64,000 nucleotides of DNA from Tamlana sp. 2_MG-2023 (GTDB taxonomy: Bacteria > Bacteroidota > Bacteroidia > Flavobacteriales > Flavobacteriaceae): assembly GCF_030548465.1 (NCBI RefSeq), contig NZ_JAUOSF010000004.1, forward strand, positions 400,849 to 464,848, written 5' to 3'. The position numbers and the translations under genes were made by a program. The notes under the pieces were generated by a model. It was not told where the DNA came from. It saw nothing but the letters and a program-made list of their open reading frames with translations, and ran no database searches. Of the stretch, positions 46,245 through 54,478 are shown piece after piece (the stretch's first letter is position 1; every line of letters starts with the position of its first letter).

Positions 46245-46993
46245 TAATCCCAGCGGTTTTGATTAAACTGATTTTTTTTCCAATACCACATAATGAAAAA
46301 CCCTGTTAAAGCACCACCAACGTGAGCCATATAAGCTGTATTACTTGGACTAAAGAATGACTGTCCCGTAAGGCCTGATATTAAATCTAAAAGTATAATT
46401 CCTGGAATAAAATATTTCGCTTTGATAGGAATAGGCAAGAAAATCATCATCAGTTTAGCCTCTGGATTCATCATCCCGAAAGCGGCCATAACCCCCATAA
46501 TACAACCTGACGCACCAACCATACTCGCATTATAAGCAGGGAAAATGGTTTTTAAAAGCTCTAATTGTGCATTAGTGACTCCAGAATTAACTTGTCCGGA
46601 AACTAAAGATTGCTTGATACTTTCAGCAGACAAACCTGATTCTATTAAGGCATTATAATTAGGAATGTATTGAAAGTAATAGAATCCTACTTGTAATAAC
46701 ACAGCCCCTAAACCAGCTGAAATATAAATGAATAAGAATTTCTTTGAACCCAACACTTGCTCAACCGGCGTACCAAACATCCACAAGGCAAACATATTAA
46801 ATAGAATATGAGGAATACTACCATGCATGAACATGTGAGTAATAATTTGCCATGGTTGAAAGGCATCATTTTTAGGAAAATACATGGCAAACCATTCATA
46901 AAACAGGTTACCACCTCCAATAAACATCGTACCAACATACATAATCACGTTTATGATTATCAAATGTTTTACAGTTTCTGAAATTCTCATCAT
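46244..46993 (-). CDS. Rhomboid family intramembrane serine protease
   Basis: Second rhomboid, 249 residues, six helices. It has the canonical GASG site with Ser162 (MVGASGCIMGVMAAF) and His224 in AHVGGALTGFFIMWY, plus FMHGSIPHILFNMFALWMFG. Unlike the neighbour it lacks a soluble tail and has a longer loop (about 110-140) between helices. Two methionines begin the frame; either may be the start. The stop overlaps the next rhomboid's ATG by 1 base. A candidate -7 box (CAAAATTA on the plus strand at 47044-47051) lies upstream, so the rhomboid-EEP set may have its own promoter besides mutL read-through. Confidence 0.94.
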   Translation of the reverse strand: MMRISETVKHLIIINVIMYVGTMFIGGGNLFYEWFAMYFPKNDAFQPWQIITHMFMHGSIPHILFNMFALWMFGTPVEQVLGSKKFLFIYISAGLGAVLLQVGFYYFQYIPNYNALIESGLSAESIKQSLVSGQVNSGVTNAQLELLKTIFPAYNASMVGASGCIMGVMAAFGMMNPEAKLMMIFLPIPIKAKYFIPGIILLDLISGLTGQSFFSPSNTAYMAHVGGALTGFFIMWYWKKNQFNQNRWD

Positions 46994-47043
46994 ATCTTAA
47001 AATCTTCTATAATAAACGTTTGATTGCTTGAAAATACGCTATT

Positions 47044-47051
47044 CAAAATTA
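47044..47051 (-). promoter_or_regulatory. Candidate -7 box for the rhomboid operon
   Basis: Minus-strand TAATTTTG, an exact TAnnTTTG, about 50 bases before the rhomboid ATG and between it and the mutL stop. No TTG at the -33 distance is seen. Confidence 0.3.
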
Positions 47052-47073
47052 CAACCTATTTTTTATTATAATA

Positions 47074-48951
47074 TTATATAAACTTTTTATCTAGTTCATC
47101 CACGCTCATCGTTACAAAGGTAACGCGATTGGCTGGTGATACATTAGGGTCTTTACAAGCAAATAATTTATTCACTAAATGCTCTTGTTCGTCTTTCTTT
47201 AAAGACTGCCCTGTTTTAATAGCTAAACTTTTAGCCATCGATTTGGCTAACAAATCGGTAGCACTAAAATTGCTGTCGGGTACTTCATTTTCTACATCAC
47301 TAATAAGTTGTTCGAGAATTATAGACACTTCACTTTCTGGAACACCAACAGGAACACCTGTTATTTCAACCAATTCTTCTTCAACGTTAGAAAACACAAA
47401 ACCAGTGTGTTCTAAATCAGATTTTAATTGACTCACAATAGCGATGTCTTGCGGAGAAAAATGCAGTTGCAATGGAAATAATAACTGCTGGCTCACGCCT
47501 ACTCTCGTGGTCATATTTCTTAAAAACTCTTCATACAACACACGCTGATGCGCTCTATATTGGTCGATAATTAACATGCCCGACTTAATCGTACTTACTA
47601 TATATTTATTATGTAATTGATAGGTGGTATGCGATTGTTCTACTTGATGATCACCTTCAAAAATAGATAAGGTTTCTTCTTCACTTTCAAACTGAACTTC
47701 CGCAAAGTCTTGCTGACTCTCATTGCCTTTAGACTCTAAACCAACGTATAAACTCTCCCAATCTGAAGGGGTTTGTTTCGGCGATGCTTGTCTAAAAGAA
47801 GTACTTGAACCACCGCGACTTTCACTTCTTGAAACGGGCGCATCATTAAAAGGATTAAAACTTCTATCAACTTCAACTTTTGGCGTACTTACTGGGTTTT
47901 CCTTGTAATTATATGGCGTATCTAAATTAGGATCACGTTCAAAATCAAGAACAGGTGCGATATTAAATTGCCCTAAACTGTGTTTTACGGCTGCCCTTAA
48001 AATGGCATAAAGCGTATGCTCATCGTCAAACTTAATTTCAGTTTTTGTGGGATGAATATTGATATCAATCGTTTGTGGATCTACTGTTAAATTCAGAAAA
48101 TAACTGGCATGCATACCGTTTTTTAATAAACCATCAAAAGCTGAAGCTATGGCATGATTCAGGTAAGCACTTTTTATAAAGCGATCGTTAACGAAAAAGA
48201 ATTGTTCACCACGTGTTTTTTTAGCAAATTCAGGCTTACCAACAAAACCAGAAATTTTAAGTACTTCGGTATCTTCATCAACGGGTACTAATTTTTCATT
48301 GGTTTTATTTCCGAAGATATTTACAATACGCTGGCGGTAATTACTAATAGGTAAATTAAAAGATTCACTACCATTATTATACAAAGCAAAACTAATACCA
48401 GGATGCGCTAAGGCCACACGATGAAACTCATCAATAATGTGACGTAGCTCAACAGTGTCTGATTTTAAAAAATTACGTCTTGCAGGAATATTAAAAAAAA
48501 GATTTTTAACAGAAACGGAAGTTCCTGTTGGCGTCACAACAATTTCTTGCGAAACGACATTACTGCCTTCCATTACAAGGGCATTTCCAACATCGTCAGT
48601 TTCTTGTTTGGTTTTTAATTCAACATGTGCAATAGCTGCGATACTAGCTAAAGCTTCACCACGGAATCCTTTGGTATGCAGTTGAAATAAATCTTCAGCA
48701 CTTTTAATTTTTGAAGTCGCATGGCGCTCGAAACTAAGTCGCGCATCGGTACTGCTCATGCCCTTACCATTGTCTATCACTTGAACAAGGGTTTTTCCGG
48801 CATCTTTTACTATAAGTTTTATCGTATCTGCACCAGCATCAATAGCATTTTCAAGAAGTTCCTTGACTACAGAAGCTGGGCGTTGTACAACTTCTCCTGC
48901 TGCGATTTGGTTTGCAACATGATCGGGTAAAAGCTGTATAATGTCTGCCAT
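47074..48951 (-). CDS. mutL: DNA mismatch repair protein MutL
   Basis: Mismatch repair matchmaker, 625 residues. The N-terminal GHKL ATPase is complete: HVANQIAAGEVVQRPASVVKEL, ENAIDAGAD, VIDNGKGMS and TKGFRGEALASIAA. The C-terminal dimerisation domain starts near 430. In it the DQHA(X)2E(X)4E endonuclease motif of MutL in MutH-less bacteria is altered to DQYRAHQRVLYEE, and the final CPHGRP-like motif is replaced by PNVSPANR, so nuclease activity looks doubtful. The gene is downstream of two small tail-anchored protein genes (3 bases from the nearer) in a leftward run. Confidence 0.96.
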   Translation of the reverse strand: MADIIQLLPDHVANQIAAGEVVQRPASVVKELLENAIDAGADTIKLIVKDAGKTLVQVIDNGKGMSSTDARLSFERHATSKIKSAEDLFQLHTKGFRGEALASIAAIAHVELKTKQETDDVGNALVMEGSNVVSQEIVVTPTGTSVSVKNLFFNIPARRNFLKSDTVELRHIIDEFHRVALAHPGISFALYNNGSESFNLPISNYRQRIVNIFGNKTNEKLVPVDEDTEVLKISGFVGKPEFAKKTRGEQFFFVNDRFIKSAYLNHAIASAFDGLLKNGMHASYFLNLTVDPQTIDINIHPTKTEIKFDDEHTLYAILRAAVKHSLGQFNIAPVLDFERDPNLDTPYNYKENPVSTPKVEVDRSFNPFNDAPVSRSESRGGSSTSFRQASPKQTPSDWESLYVGLESKGNESQQDFAEVQFESEEETLSIFEGDHQVEQSHTTYQLHNKYIVSTIKSGMLIIDQYRAHQRVLYEEFLRNMTTRVGVSQQLLFPLQLHFSPQDIAIVSQLKSDLEHTGFVFSNVEEELVEITGVPVGVPESEVSIILEQLISDVENEVPDSNFSATDLLAKSMAKSLAIKTGQSLKKDEQEHLVNKLFACKDPNVSPANRVTFVTMSVDELDKKFI

Positions 48952-48954
48952 AAA

Positions 48955-49242
48955 TTATTTTGAAAAGAAAATAGATAAATCGAATTCGATGATAAATAAG
49001 AACACTAAAAGCAGCACAGCAATTATTATAAAAAGACGCTTGTTTACATCTTTATCCTGATTGTTTTTCAAATCATCTAAAGCATCAACAAACTTCCCCT
49101 TTAAGCCTTTATTGTCACCTACTGTTTTACGGTACTCATCAAATTTGTGTTTTATTTCAAACGGACTCCCCTCACCTTTATCATCATAATAACGCGGCGT
49201 ATAACTAAATTTTTTGTTTTTGCGTGACTTTAATATTCCCAT
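48955..49242 (-). CDS. Small tail-anchored protein (often misnamed riboflavin synthase subunit beta)
   Basis: A 95-residue protein with a basic N-terminus (RKNKKFSYTPRYYDDKG), a charged helical middle, and a single C-terminal membrane helix (RLFIIIAVLLLVFLFIIEF). It has nothing of riboflavin synthase; similar flavobacterial proteins bear that name only because ribH is close by. It is 3 bases upstream of mutL and 17 bases downstream of a shorter protein of the same plan, whose start motif RKHKTFNYQPRF is clearly related, so the two are tandem paralogues. Function unknown. Confidence 0.8.
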   Translation of the reverse strand: MGILKSRKNKKFSYTPRYYDDKGEGSPFEIKHKFDEYRKTVGDNKGLKGKFVDALDDLKNNQDKDVNKRLFIIIAVLLLVFLFIIEFDLSIFFSK

Positions 49243-49259
49243 GAGTTTTAGTTTTTAGG

Positions 49260-49493
49260 TTAGAGGTATTTTTTATCTAGTAAATACATACAGATCAATA
49301 ATAATACCAAGATTAAAACTAATATTTTCGTGGACATTGCACCACGCATTTTAGGTTTAGAACCACTAGTTTTTCGCCATTTTGAAACAAAATCGGGCGT
49401 ATCCTGCTTTTCTTCTAAATTAGAATCGACTTGATTCTTCTTAGAAAACCGAGGTTGATAATTGAAAGTTTTATGTTTACGTTGTTTAAACAA
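49260..49493 (-). CDS. Small tail-anchored protein, paralogue of the next gene
   Basis: A 77-residue protein with a basic N-terminal motif (KQRKHKTFNYQPRFSKK), a short charged linker and one C-terminal membrane helix (TKILVLILVLLLICMYLL). The motif RKxKxFxYxPR(Y/F) is shared with the 95-residue neighbour downstream. It heads the leftward transcript towards mutL; a TAnnTTTG box lies 21-28 bases before its start. The fold and role are unknown; the cytosolic N-terminus with aromatic and basic residues may bind a partner at the membrane. Confidence 0.75.
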   Translation of the reverse strand: MFKQRKHKTFNYQPRFSKKNQVDSNLEEKQDTPDFVSKWRKTSGSKPKMRGAMSTKILVLILVLLLICMYLLDKKYL

Positions 49494-49513
49494 AATCGCG
49501 TACCGTTATCTTT

Positions 49514-49521
49514 CAAAAGTA
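49514..49521 (-). promoter_or_regulatory. -7 box for the small protein-mutL operon
   Basis: Minus-strand TACTTTTG, an exact TAnnTTTG, 20 bases before the ATG at 49493. No good TTG at -33 was found. Confidence 0.45.
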
Positions 49522-49636
49522 CTTAAAAATAGACAGATAATAAGAACTGGAATGCTAAAAATTATTAACAATACAAGGCACTAGATCCCAGTAGCCTAGA
49601 TCCAAATTCAATAAGAATAACTATAAAATGAAAGTC

Positions 49637-50122
49637 TTAGCTGTCCTGGCGTAAAACAGCCATTTTAATCGCCGCAATAGCAGCTTCAGTACCTTTGTTT
49701 CCGTGAATACCTCCTGAACGCTCAATGGATTGTTGCATGTTATTATCAGTTAGCACACAAAATATCACAGGTGTTTCATTTAAAACGTTTAAGTCTTTAA
49801 TACCTTGAGTAACGCCTTCACAAACAAAATCGAAATGCTTTGTTTCACCTTGAATTACACTTCCAATAGCGATAACCGCATTTACCATTTGCTCTTGCAT
49901 TTTCTTGCATCCGTAGATAAGCTCGAAGCTTCCAGGCACATCCCAACGCACAATATTGTTAGGTAATACACCATTGTCAATTAACGCATCGAAAGCCCCT
50001 TTATAAAGTCCTTCTGTAATGGTATCGTTCCATTCTGAAACAACAATCCCAAACCGAAATTTACTCGCGTTTGGGATTGTTGTTTTATCGTATTCTGATA
50101 AATTTTTATTTGCCGTAGCCAT
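49637..50122 (-). CDS. ribH: 6,7-dimethyl-8-ribityllumazine synthase
   Basis: Penultimate enzyme of riboflavin synthesis, joining the aminouracil and dihydroxybutanone phosphate; forms 60-mers or pentamers. The 161-residue protein has the family marks FGIVVSEWNDTITEGLYKGA, VPGSFELIYGCKKM, GSVIQGETKHFDFVC with the catalytic His, and NKGTEAAIAAI at the end. It is 11 bases downstream of a TPR protein gene on the same strand. No FMN riboswitch is seen before this pair. Confidence 0.97.
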   Translation of the reverse strand: MATANKNLSEYDKTTIPNASKFRFGIVVSEWNDTITEGLYKGAFDALIDNGVLPNNIVRWDVPGSFELIYGCKKMQEQMVNAVIAIGSVIQGETKHFDFVCEGVTQGIKDLNVLNETPVIFCVLTDNNMQQSIERSGGIHGNKGTEAAIAAIKMAVLRQDS

Positions 50123-50133
50123 ATAATAGCAAT

Positions 50134-50904
50134 TTATTTATTTGCCAACACTTCTGCTTTTCCAATAAATACTTCTACTTGAGCAGCTTCTGACGAATTA
50201 GAATAATCTTCTTTAATTCTTTTGAAGTAGTTCAAGGCTTTATCCGATTGTCCTAAATCTAAAGCAATTGTTCCCGCTTTAAATAAGTACATTGGTGTTG
50301 TGTATTCGTTATCACGCATTTCGGCAGCTTCCTCATAATACCCTAAAGCATCTTCTTTTTGATTCAGTTGCACAAAAGCATCACCTATGTTTCCTTTAGC
50401 TAAAGGCGCTAAAATTTCATCTTCACTATCAAAATCACCTAAATACTCAACCGCATTTTTGTAATCTTTTAATCTTAAATAAGCCGTACCAGCGTAGTAA
50501 TTTGCTAAGTTAGCAGAAGGTGTTCCACTATACTCTTCAATAATATCTAACATCCCGAACTTACCTTCACCACCGTTTAAAGCTAAATTATATAAAGAAT
50601 CTTTCTTTACACCTGTAACAGCTTGGTCAAAATATTTCTGAGCCTGAAACATATCATTCATTGCTGAAGCTTGCTTTGGTGTAGAAATAAATTCTTTATA
50701 CCCTAAAGATCCTAAAACAACAAGAGCAACAACACCAATAATAACAAAGATGTATTTTTGGTTCTTTGCAACAAAGTCCTCGGTTTTAGAAGCAGATTCG
50801 TCAAGGGCATTAAATACCTCAGCTGTAGTTGATTCTTCTTCTACATTAACTTGCTTCTCTTCCTTTGTTTTTGGTTTGTAACCTCTCTTATTATAAGTTG
50901 CCAT
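50134..50904 (-). CDS. TPR-repeat membrane protein (YfgM-like)
   Basis: 256 residues: a charged cytoplasmic N-terminus, one membrane helix at about 52-72 (YIFVIIGVVALVVLGSLGY), and a periplasmic region with tetratricopeptide repeats (SANLANYYAGTAYLRLKDYKNAVEYLGDF, PLAKGNIGDAFVQLNQKEDALGYYEEA, PMYLFKAGTIALDLGQSDKALNYFKRI). The layout is like YfgM, an accessory of the Sec translocon and BamB neighbour in other bacteria; orthology is not proven. It starts the leftward pair with ribH and is divergent from recF. Confidence 0.9.
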   Translation of the reverse strand: MATYNKRGYKPKTKEEKQVNVEEESTTAEVFNALDESASKTEDFVAKNQKYIFVIIGVVALVVLGSLGYKEFISTPKQASAMNDMFQAQKYFDQAVTGVKKDSLYNLALNGGEGKFGMLDIIEEYSGTPSANLANYYAGTAYLRLKDYKNAVEYLGDFDSEDEILAPLAKGNIGDAFVQLNQKEDALGYYEEAAEMRDNEYTTPMYLFKAGTIALDLGQSDKALNYFKRIKEDYSNSSEAAQVEVFIGKAEVLANK

Positions 50905-50929
50905 CTATTCTGTCTAATTTATTGTCGCG

Positions 50930-50937
50930 CAAAAATA
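50930..50937 (-). promoter_or_regulatory. -7 box for the TPR-ribH operon
   Basis: Minus-strand TATTTTTG, exact TAnnTTTG, 25 bases before the ATG at 50904, in the divergent gap with recF. No clear -33 TTG. Confidence 0.45.
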
Positions 50938-51041
50938 TAATTTTTCTTCATAACTAAAAGGGTATTTATTTGATATTTTTCAATAATTTGCACTTCTTTT
51001 TATCGCTTAAGCTCCAAAAGCTTCGTTAAGCTGCCATTTAT

Positions 51042-52121
51042 ATGATTCTAAAAACACTTTCTCTCCTCAATTATAAAAATTTCGAAAGCAAATCATTCGT
51101 TTTCAATGATAAAATTAATTGCATTGTTGGAAATAATGGCATTGGAAAGACGAATGTATTGGATGCTATTTACCATTTATCCTTCGGAAAAAGCTATTTT
51201 AATCCTATAGCTTCTCAAAATATTAAGCACGATGAAGCCTTTTTTGTAATAAATGGCGATTATGAAAAAGAAGAGAAAACCGAAAAAATAGCGATAAGCT
51301 TAAAGCGCGGACAAAAAAAAGTCATTAAACGCAACGGGAAAATTTACGATAAGTTCAGCGAACACATTGGTTTTTTGCCTCTAGTAATAATATCTCCAGC
51401 AGACAGAGATTTGATCGTTGAAGGCAGTGACACCAGACGCAAGTTTATTGATAGTGTCATTTCACAAAGTGATAAAAACTATCTTAATCAATTAATTAGC
51501 TACAATAAGACACTCGCACAACGTAATGCTTTATTAAAATATTTTGCTTTAAACCACACATTTAACAGAGATACTTTAGAAGTTTATAATGAACAACTCA
51601 ATGACTACGGAACGGTAATTTTCCAAAAACGAGATGCCTTTTTAAAGGATTTTATTCCTATTTTTAAATCACGCTACGAAGCCATTAGCAATGGCAATGA
51701 ATTGGTCGATTTAGTATATAGTAGTCAACTAGCAGAACAAGACTTGAGTAGTCTTTTAAAAAGTGCCATTAATAAGGACAAAGCGCTACAATACACCAGT
51801 GTTGGGATTCATAAAGATGATTTAAACTTTGACATAGAAGCGCATCCTATTAAGAAATTTGGAAGCCAAGGACAGCAAAAATCATTTTTAATCGCATTAA
51901 AGTTGGCGCAATTCGACTTCTTAAAAGCACAAAGTGGCGTAAACCCTATCTTATTATTAGATGATATTTTTGACAAACTAGATGAACAGCGCGTCTCGCA
52001 AATCATTAAATTAGTAGACGACGAAAATTTCGGCCAGTTATTTATTAGCGACACGCATGCCGAACGCACCGAAAAAGCCGTTAAGCAAGTGCATCAATCT
52101 TATGAAATTTTTAAATTATAA
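51042..52121 (+). CDS. recF: DNA repair ATPase RecF
   Basis: SMC-like ATPase of recombinational gap repair, loading RecA with RecO and RecR. The 359-residue protein has the Walker A loop [14 protein letters not shown], the [13 protein letters not shown] strand, the signature [15 protein letters not shown] and Walker [13 protein letters not shown]. Length is typical. It is the first gene of a rightward pair; a DUF721 gene follows after 2 bases, a conserved flavobacterial neighbour. In E. coli recF lies with dnaA-dnaN, but these are not in this window. Confidence 0.96.
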   Translation: MILKTLSLLNYKNFESKSFVFNDKINCIVGNNGIGKTNVLDAIYHLSFGKSYFNPIASQNIKHDEAFFVINGDYEKEEKTEKIAISLKRGQKKVIKRNGKIYDKFSEHIGFLPLVIISPADRDLIVEGSDTRRKFIDSVISQSDKNYLNQLISYNKTLAQRNALLKYFALNHTFNRDTLEVYNEQLNDYGTVIFQKRDAFLKDFIPIFKSRYEAISNGNELVDLVYSSQLAEQDLSSLLKSAINKDKALQYTSVGIHKDDLNFDIEAHPIKKFGSQGQQKSFLIALKLAQFDFLKAQSGVNPILLLDDIFDKLDEQRVSQIIKLVDDENFGQLFISDTHAERTEKAVKQVHQSYEIFKL

Positions 52122-52123
52122 TC

Positions 52124-52420
52124 ATGGCAAAACGCAATAACGAACATATAAGCATACAAGACGCCTTAAAAGAATTTGTAGAAACTAACAGATTAGAAAA
52201 AGGCTTAGACAAAGTTAATGTCGCCGACGCTTGGGCCAAACTTATGGGTAATGGTGTGAACAACTATACCTCCTCGGTAAACCTTGAACGTGAGACCTTA
52301 TACGTACAATTAAACTCTAGTGTTTTACGCGAAGAATTAAGTTACGGCAAACAAAAAATAATTAACATGTTAAATGAAGAATTGGGCAAGGAAATAATTA
52401 AAAAATTGATTTTAAGATAA
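52124..52420 (+). CDS. DUF721 family protein (DciA-like)
   Basis: Small basic protein of 98 residues with the DUF721 pattern: ISIQDALKEFVETNRLEKGLDKVNV at the start, VADAWAKLMGNGVNNYTSSVNLERETLYVQLNSSVLREELSYGK in the middle, closing with INMLNEELGKEIIKKLIL. DUF721 includes DciA, the helicase-loading protein of bacteria lacking DnaC/DnaI. Its place 2 bases after recF supports a replication or repair role by inference. The protein is at the short end for the family, consisting of the core domain only. Confidence 0.88.
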   Translation: MAKRNNEHISIQDALKEFVETNRLEKGLDKVNVADAWAKLMGNGVNNYTSSVNLERETLYVQLNSSVLREELSYGKQKIINMLNEELGKEIIKKLILR

Positions 52421-52463
52421 TTACCAAAAATAATTAATATTAAATATTTTGATAAAAAACATC

Positions 52464-52490
52464 TTGATACAATTATTTACATTATCTTTG
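52464..52490 (+). promoter_or_regulatory. Promoter for the cold-shock protein gene
   Basis: TTG at 52464-52466, 16 bases, then TATCTTTG at 52483-52490, an exact -7 box. The spacing is a little short; the box lies 29 bases before the ATG, so the leader is short, unlike the long cold-shock leaders of enterics. Confidence 0.55.
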
Positions 52491-52518
52491 GAACTTAAAT
52501 TTTTATAATACAAATACA

Positions 52519-52710
52519 ATGAGTAAAGGTACCGTAAAATTTTTCAACGATTCTAAAGGATTTGGTTTCATCGTTGAAGAAGACAACAACAAAGAACATT
52601 TCGTACACATTTCAGGACTTATCGATGAAATTCGTGAAGGTGATGTTGTAGAATTCGATCTTCAAGAAGGAAGAAAAGGATTAAACGCCGTAAACGTAAA
52701 AGTAGTCTAA
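52519..52710 (+). CDS. Cold-shock DNA/RNA-binding protein
   Basis: OB-fold RNA chaperone of 63 residues, slightly shorter than the usual 66-70. RNP1 (SKGFGFI) and RNP2 (HFVHISGL) are present, with the standard MSKGTVKFFNDSKGF start and the DVVEFDLQEGRKG loop. CspA-like proteins melt RNA secondary structure in the cold or in fast growth. It is a single rightward unit with its own promoter and a strong terminator; the paralogue cannot be assigned. Confidence 0.96.
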   Translation: MSKGTVKFFNDSKGFGFIVEEDNNKEHFVHISGLIDEIREGDVVEFDLQEGRKGLNAVNVKVV

Positions 52711-52741
52711 CGATATACTATTTTAAACAATTACAAATAAG

Positions 52742-52770
52742 AACCTATCATTTTTTGATAGGTTTTTTTT
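52742..52770 (+). terminator. Rho-independent terminator after the cold-shock gene
   Basis: AACCTATCA (52742-52750) and TGATAGGTT (52756-52764) with a T loop and a run of T after, 31 bases past the stop. Confidence 0.92.
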
Positions 52771-52813
52771 GTGGCCAACATTTAGAATAACAAGAATCCC
52801 CGCAAAATCACAA

Positions 52814-52850
52814 CAAAAAAAAATCCGCAACAAACATGTCACGGATTTTT
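52814..52850 (-). terminator. Rho-independent terminator after ndk
   Basis: Arms AAAAATCCG (52819-52827) and CGGATTTTT (52842-52850) with a 14-base loop; on the minus strand the second arm leads into T residues down to 52814. It ends the leftward ndk transcript. Confidence 0.8.
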
Positions 52851-52874
52851 AAAATATATAAGTTTCGTTTTATA

Positions 52875-53294
52875 CTAAAACTGCTCTCTTCCTGAAAAAT
52901 GAAAAGCTCCTTCAATTGCAGCATTTTCATCACTATCACTTCCGTGAACTGCATTTTCTCCAATAGAATCTGCATATAATTTTCTAATCGTTCCTTCAGC
53001 AGCTTCAGCAGGATTTGTAGCACCTATTAAAGTTCTAAAATCTTCAACCGCATTTTCTTTTTCTAAAATCGCCGCAACAATAGCACCACGAGTCATAAAC
53101 TCAACTAATTCTCCAAAAAACGGACGCTCGCTATGGATAGCGTAAAATGCTTCAGCATCAGCTTTTGTCATTTGCGTTAATTTTAAAGCTACGATTTTAA
53201 ACCCTGAAGCTGAAATTTTTTCTAGTATCGCCCCAATGTGTCCTTTTTCAACCGCATCTGGCTTAAGCATTGTAAATGTTCTATTTGTTGCCAT
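52875..53294 (-). CDS. ndk: Nucleoside diphosphate kinase
   Basis: Enzyme that moves the gamma phosphate between nucleoside triphosphates and diphosphates. At 139 residues it is the normal length. It starts [16 protein letters not shown], and the active-site His117 is in ENAVHGSDS, with [16 protein letters not shown] just before, all canonical. It is a single leftward unit between a consensus promoter and a terminator. Confidence 0.97.
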   Translation of the reverse strand: MATNRTFTMLKPDAVEKGHIGAILEKISASGFKIVALKLTQMTKADAEAFYAIHSERPFFGELVEFMTRGAIVAAILEKENAVEDFRTLIGATNPAEAAEGTIRKLYADSIGENAVHGSDSDENAAIEGAFHFSGREQF

Positions 53295-53392
53295 TTTTAT
53301 ATTTAATGTATAGTTAATTTTCTGATAAATTTGTCTTCATAAAATGATAATTTCCTGAAAACAAAGCAATAAACCTTCTCTGGTTTAGGCTG

Positions 53393-53422
53393 CAAAAGTA
53401 ACCTATTTATATAAAAAACCAA
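53393..53422 (-). promoter_or_regulatory. Consensus Bacteroidota promoter for ndk
   Basis: On the minus strand TTG at 53422-53420, exactly 19 bases, then TACTTTTG at 53400-53393. This is a full match to the Bacteroidota consensus and the best promoter in the window. The ATG of ndk is 99 bases downstream, so the leader is fairly long. Confidence 0.75.
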
Positions 53423-53458
53423 CTAATCCAGTTTTAAAAAATTGTATCTTCGTCCCCT

Positions 53459-54478
53459 ATGAATAAACAAGATATTTCAAACATTAAGCAATTATTATCA
53501 ACACCAAAAAAAATAGTAATTGTACCACATAAAAACCCTGATGGAGACGCTATTGGATCTACTTTAGGACTCTACCATTACCTTTTAAAAAACAACCATC
53601 AAGCCCAAGTTATCGTACCTAACGATTATCCTACTTTTTTAAAATGGGTTCCTGGAAATGATAGTATTCTCATTCATGATGCACAAACAGCGTCATGCAA
53701 TACCTTAATAAATGATGCCGACATTATTTTCACTTTAGATTTTAATGCCTTTCATAGAACAGGTAATATGGAAACCGTTTTAGCTGAAAGTGAAGCCATG
53801 AAAATCATGATTGACCATCACCAAGCACCAGACGATTATGCCACATACATGTATAGTGATGTAAGCATGAGTTCAACTTGTGAAATGGTATTTCATTTTA
53901 TAGATTTATTGGGTGATGAAAACTTAATTGACACCAATATAGCGACTTGCTTATATCTTGGTATTATGACGGATACAGGCTCTTTCAGGTTTAGTTGTAC
54001 CACCAGCACAACACATCGCATTATTGCTAACCTGATTGAAAAAGGCGCTGACAATTCTAACATTCATAATAATGTTTATGACACCAATAGTTTTGAGCGT
54101 TTACAATTATTAGGCTGTGCTTTAACCAATTTAAAAGTTATTCCAGAATCTCGTGCAGCATACATCACTTTATCTCAAGACGAACTTAACCGTTTTAGCT
54201 ATAAAAAGGGAGATACCGAAGGTATTGTTAATTATGCTTTATCTTTAGATGGTATCGTTCTGGCAGCTATATTTATTGAAGACAAACAGGAAGGTATTAT
54301 AAAAATATCATTGCGTTCTAAAGGAGATTTTTCGGTTAACGAAATGTCTCGCGCGCACTTTAATGGTGGCGGTCACACCAATGCTGCAGGAGGACGAAGT
54401 GAAGTTTCATTAATTAAAACAGTTGAAAAATTTATTAGTATATTGCCTAGTTATAACCAAGAATTGAACCATGCATAA
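53459..54478 (+). CDS. DHH/DHHA1 phosphoesterase (NrnA-like oligoribonuclease/pAp phosphatase)
   Basis: 339 residues. The DHH domain shows IVPHKNPDGDAIGS, FTLDFNAF and MIDHHQAPD, the metal-binding aspartates and His pair; the DHHA1 domain ends FNGGGHTNAAGG. These are the marks of NrnA-type enzymes that degrade nano-RNAs and dephosphorylate pAp. The gene opens a run of five overlapping or closely set rightward genes: it overlaps gldI by 8 bases. Confidence 0.93.
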   Translation: MNKQDISNIKQLLSTPKKIVIVPHKNPDGDAIGSTLGLYHYLLKNNHQAQVIVPNDYPTFLKWVPGNDSILIHDAQTASCNTLINDADIIFTLDFNAFHRTGNMETVLAESEAMKIMIDHHQAPDDYATYMYSDVSMSSTCEMVFHFIDLLGDENLIDTNIATCLYLGIMTDTGSFRFSCTTSTTHRIIANLIEKGADNSNIHNNVYDTNSFERLQLLGCALTNLKVIPESRAAYITLSQDELNRFSYKKGDTEGIVNYALSLDGIVLAAIFIEDKQEGIIKISLRSKGDFSVNEMSRAHFNGGGHTNAAGGRSEVSLIKTVEKFISILPSYNQELNHA

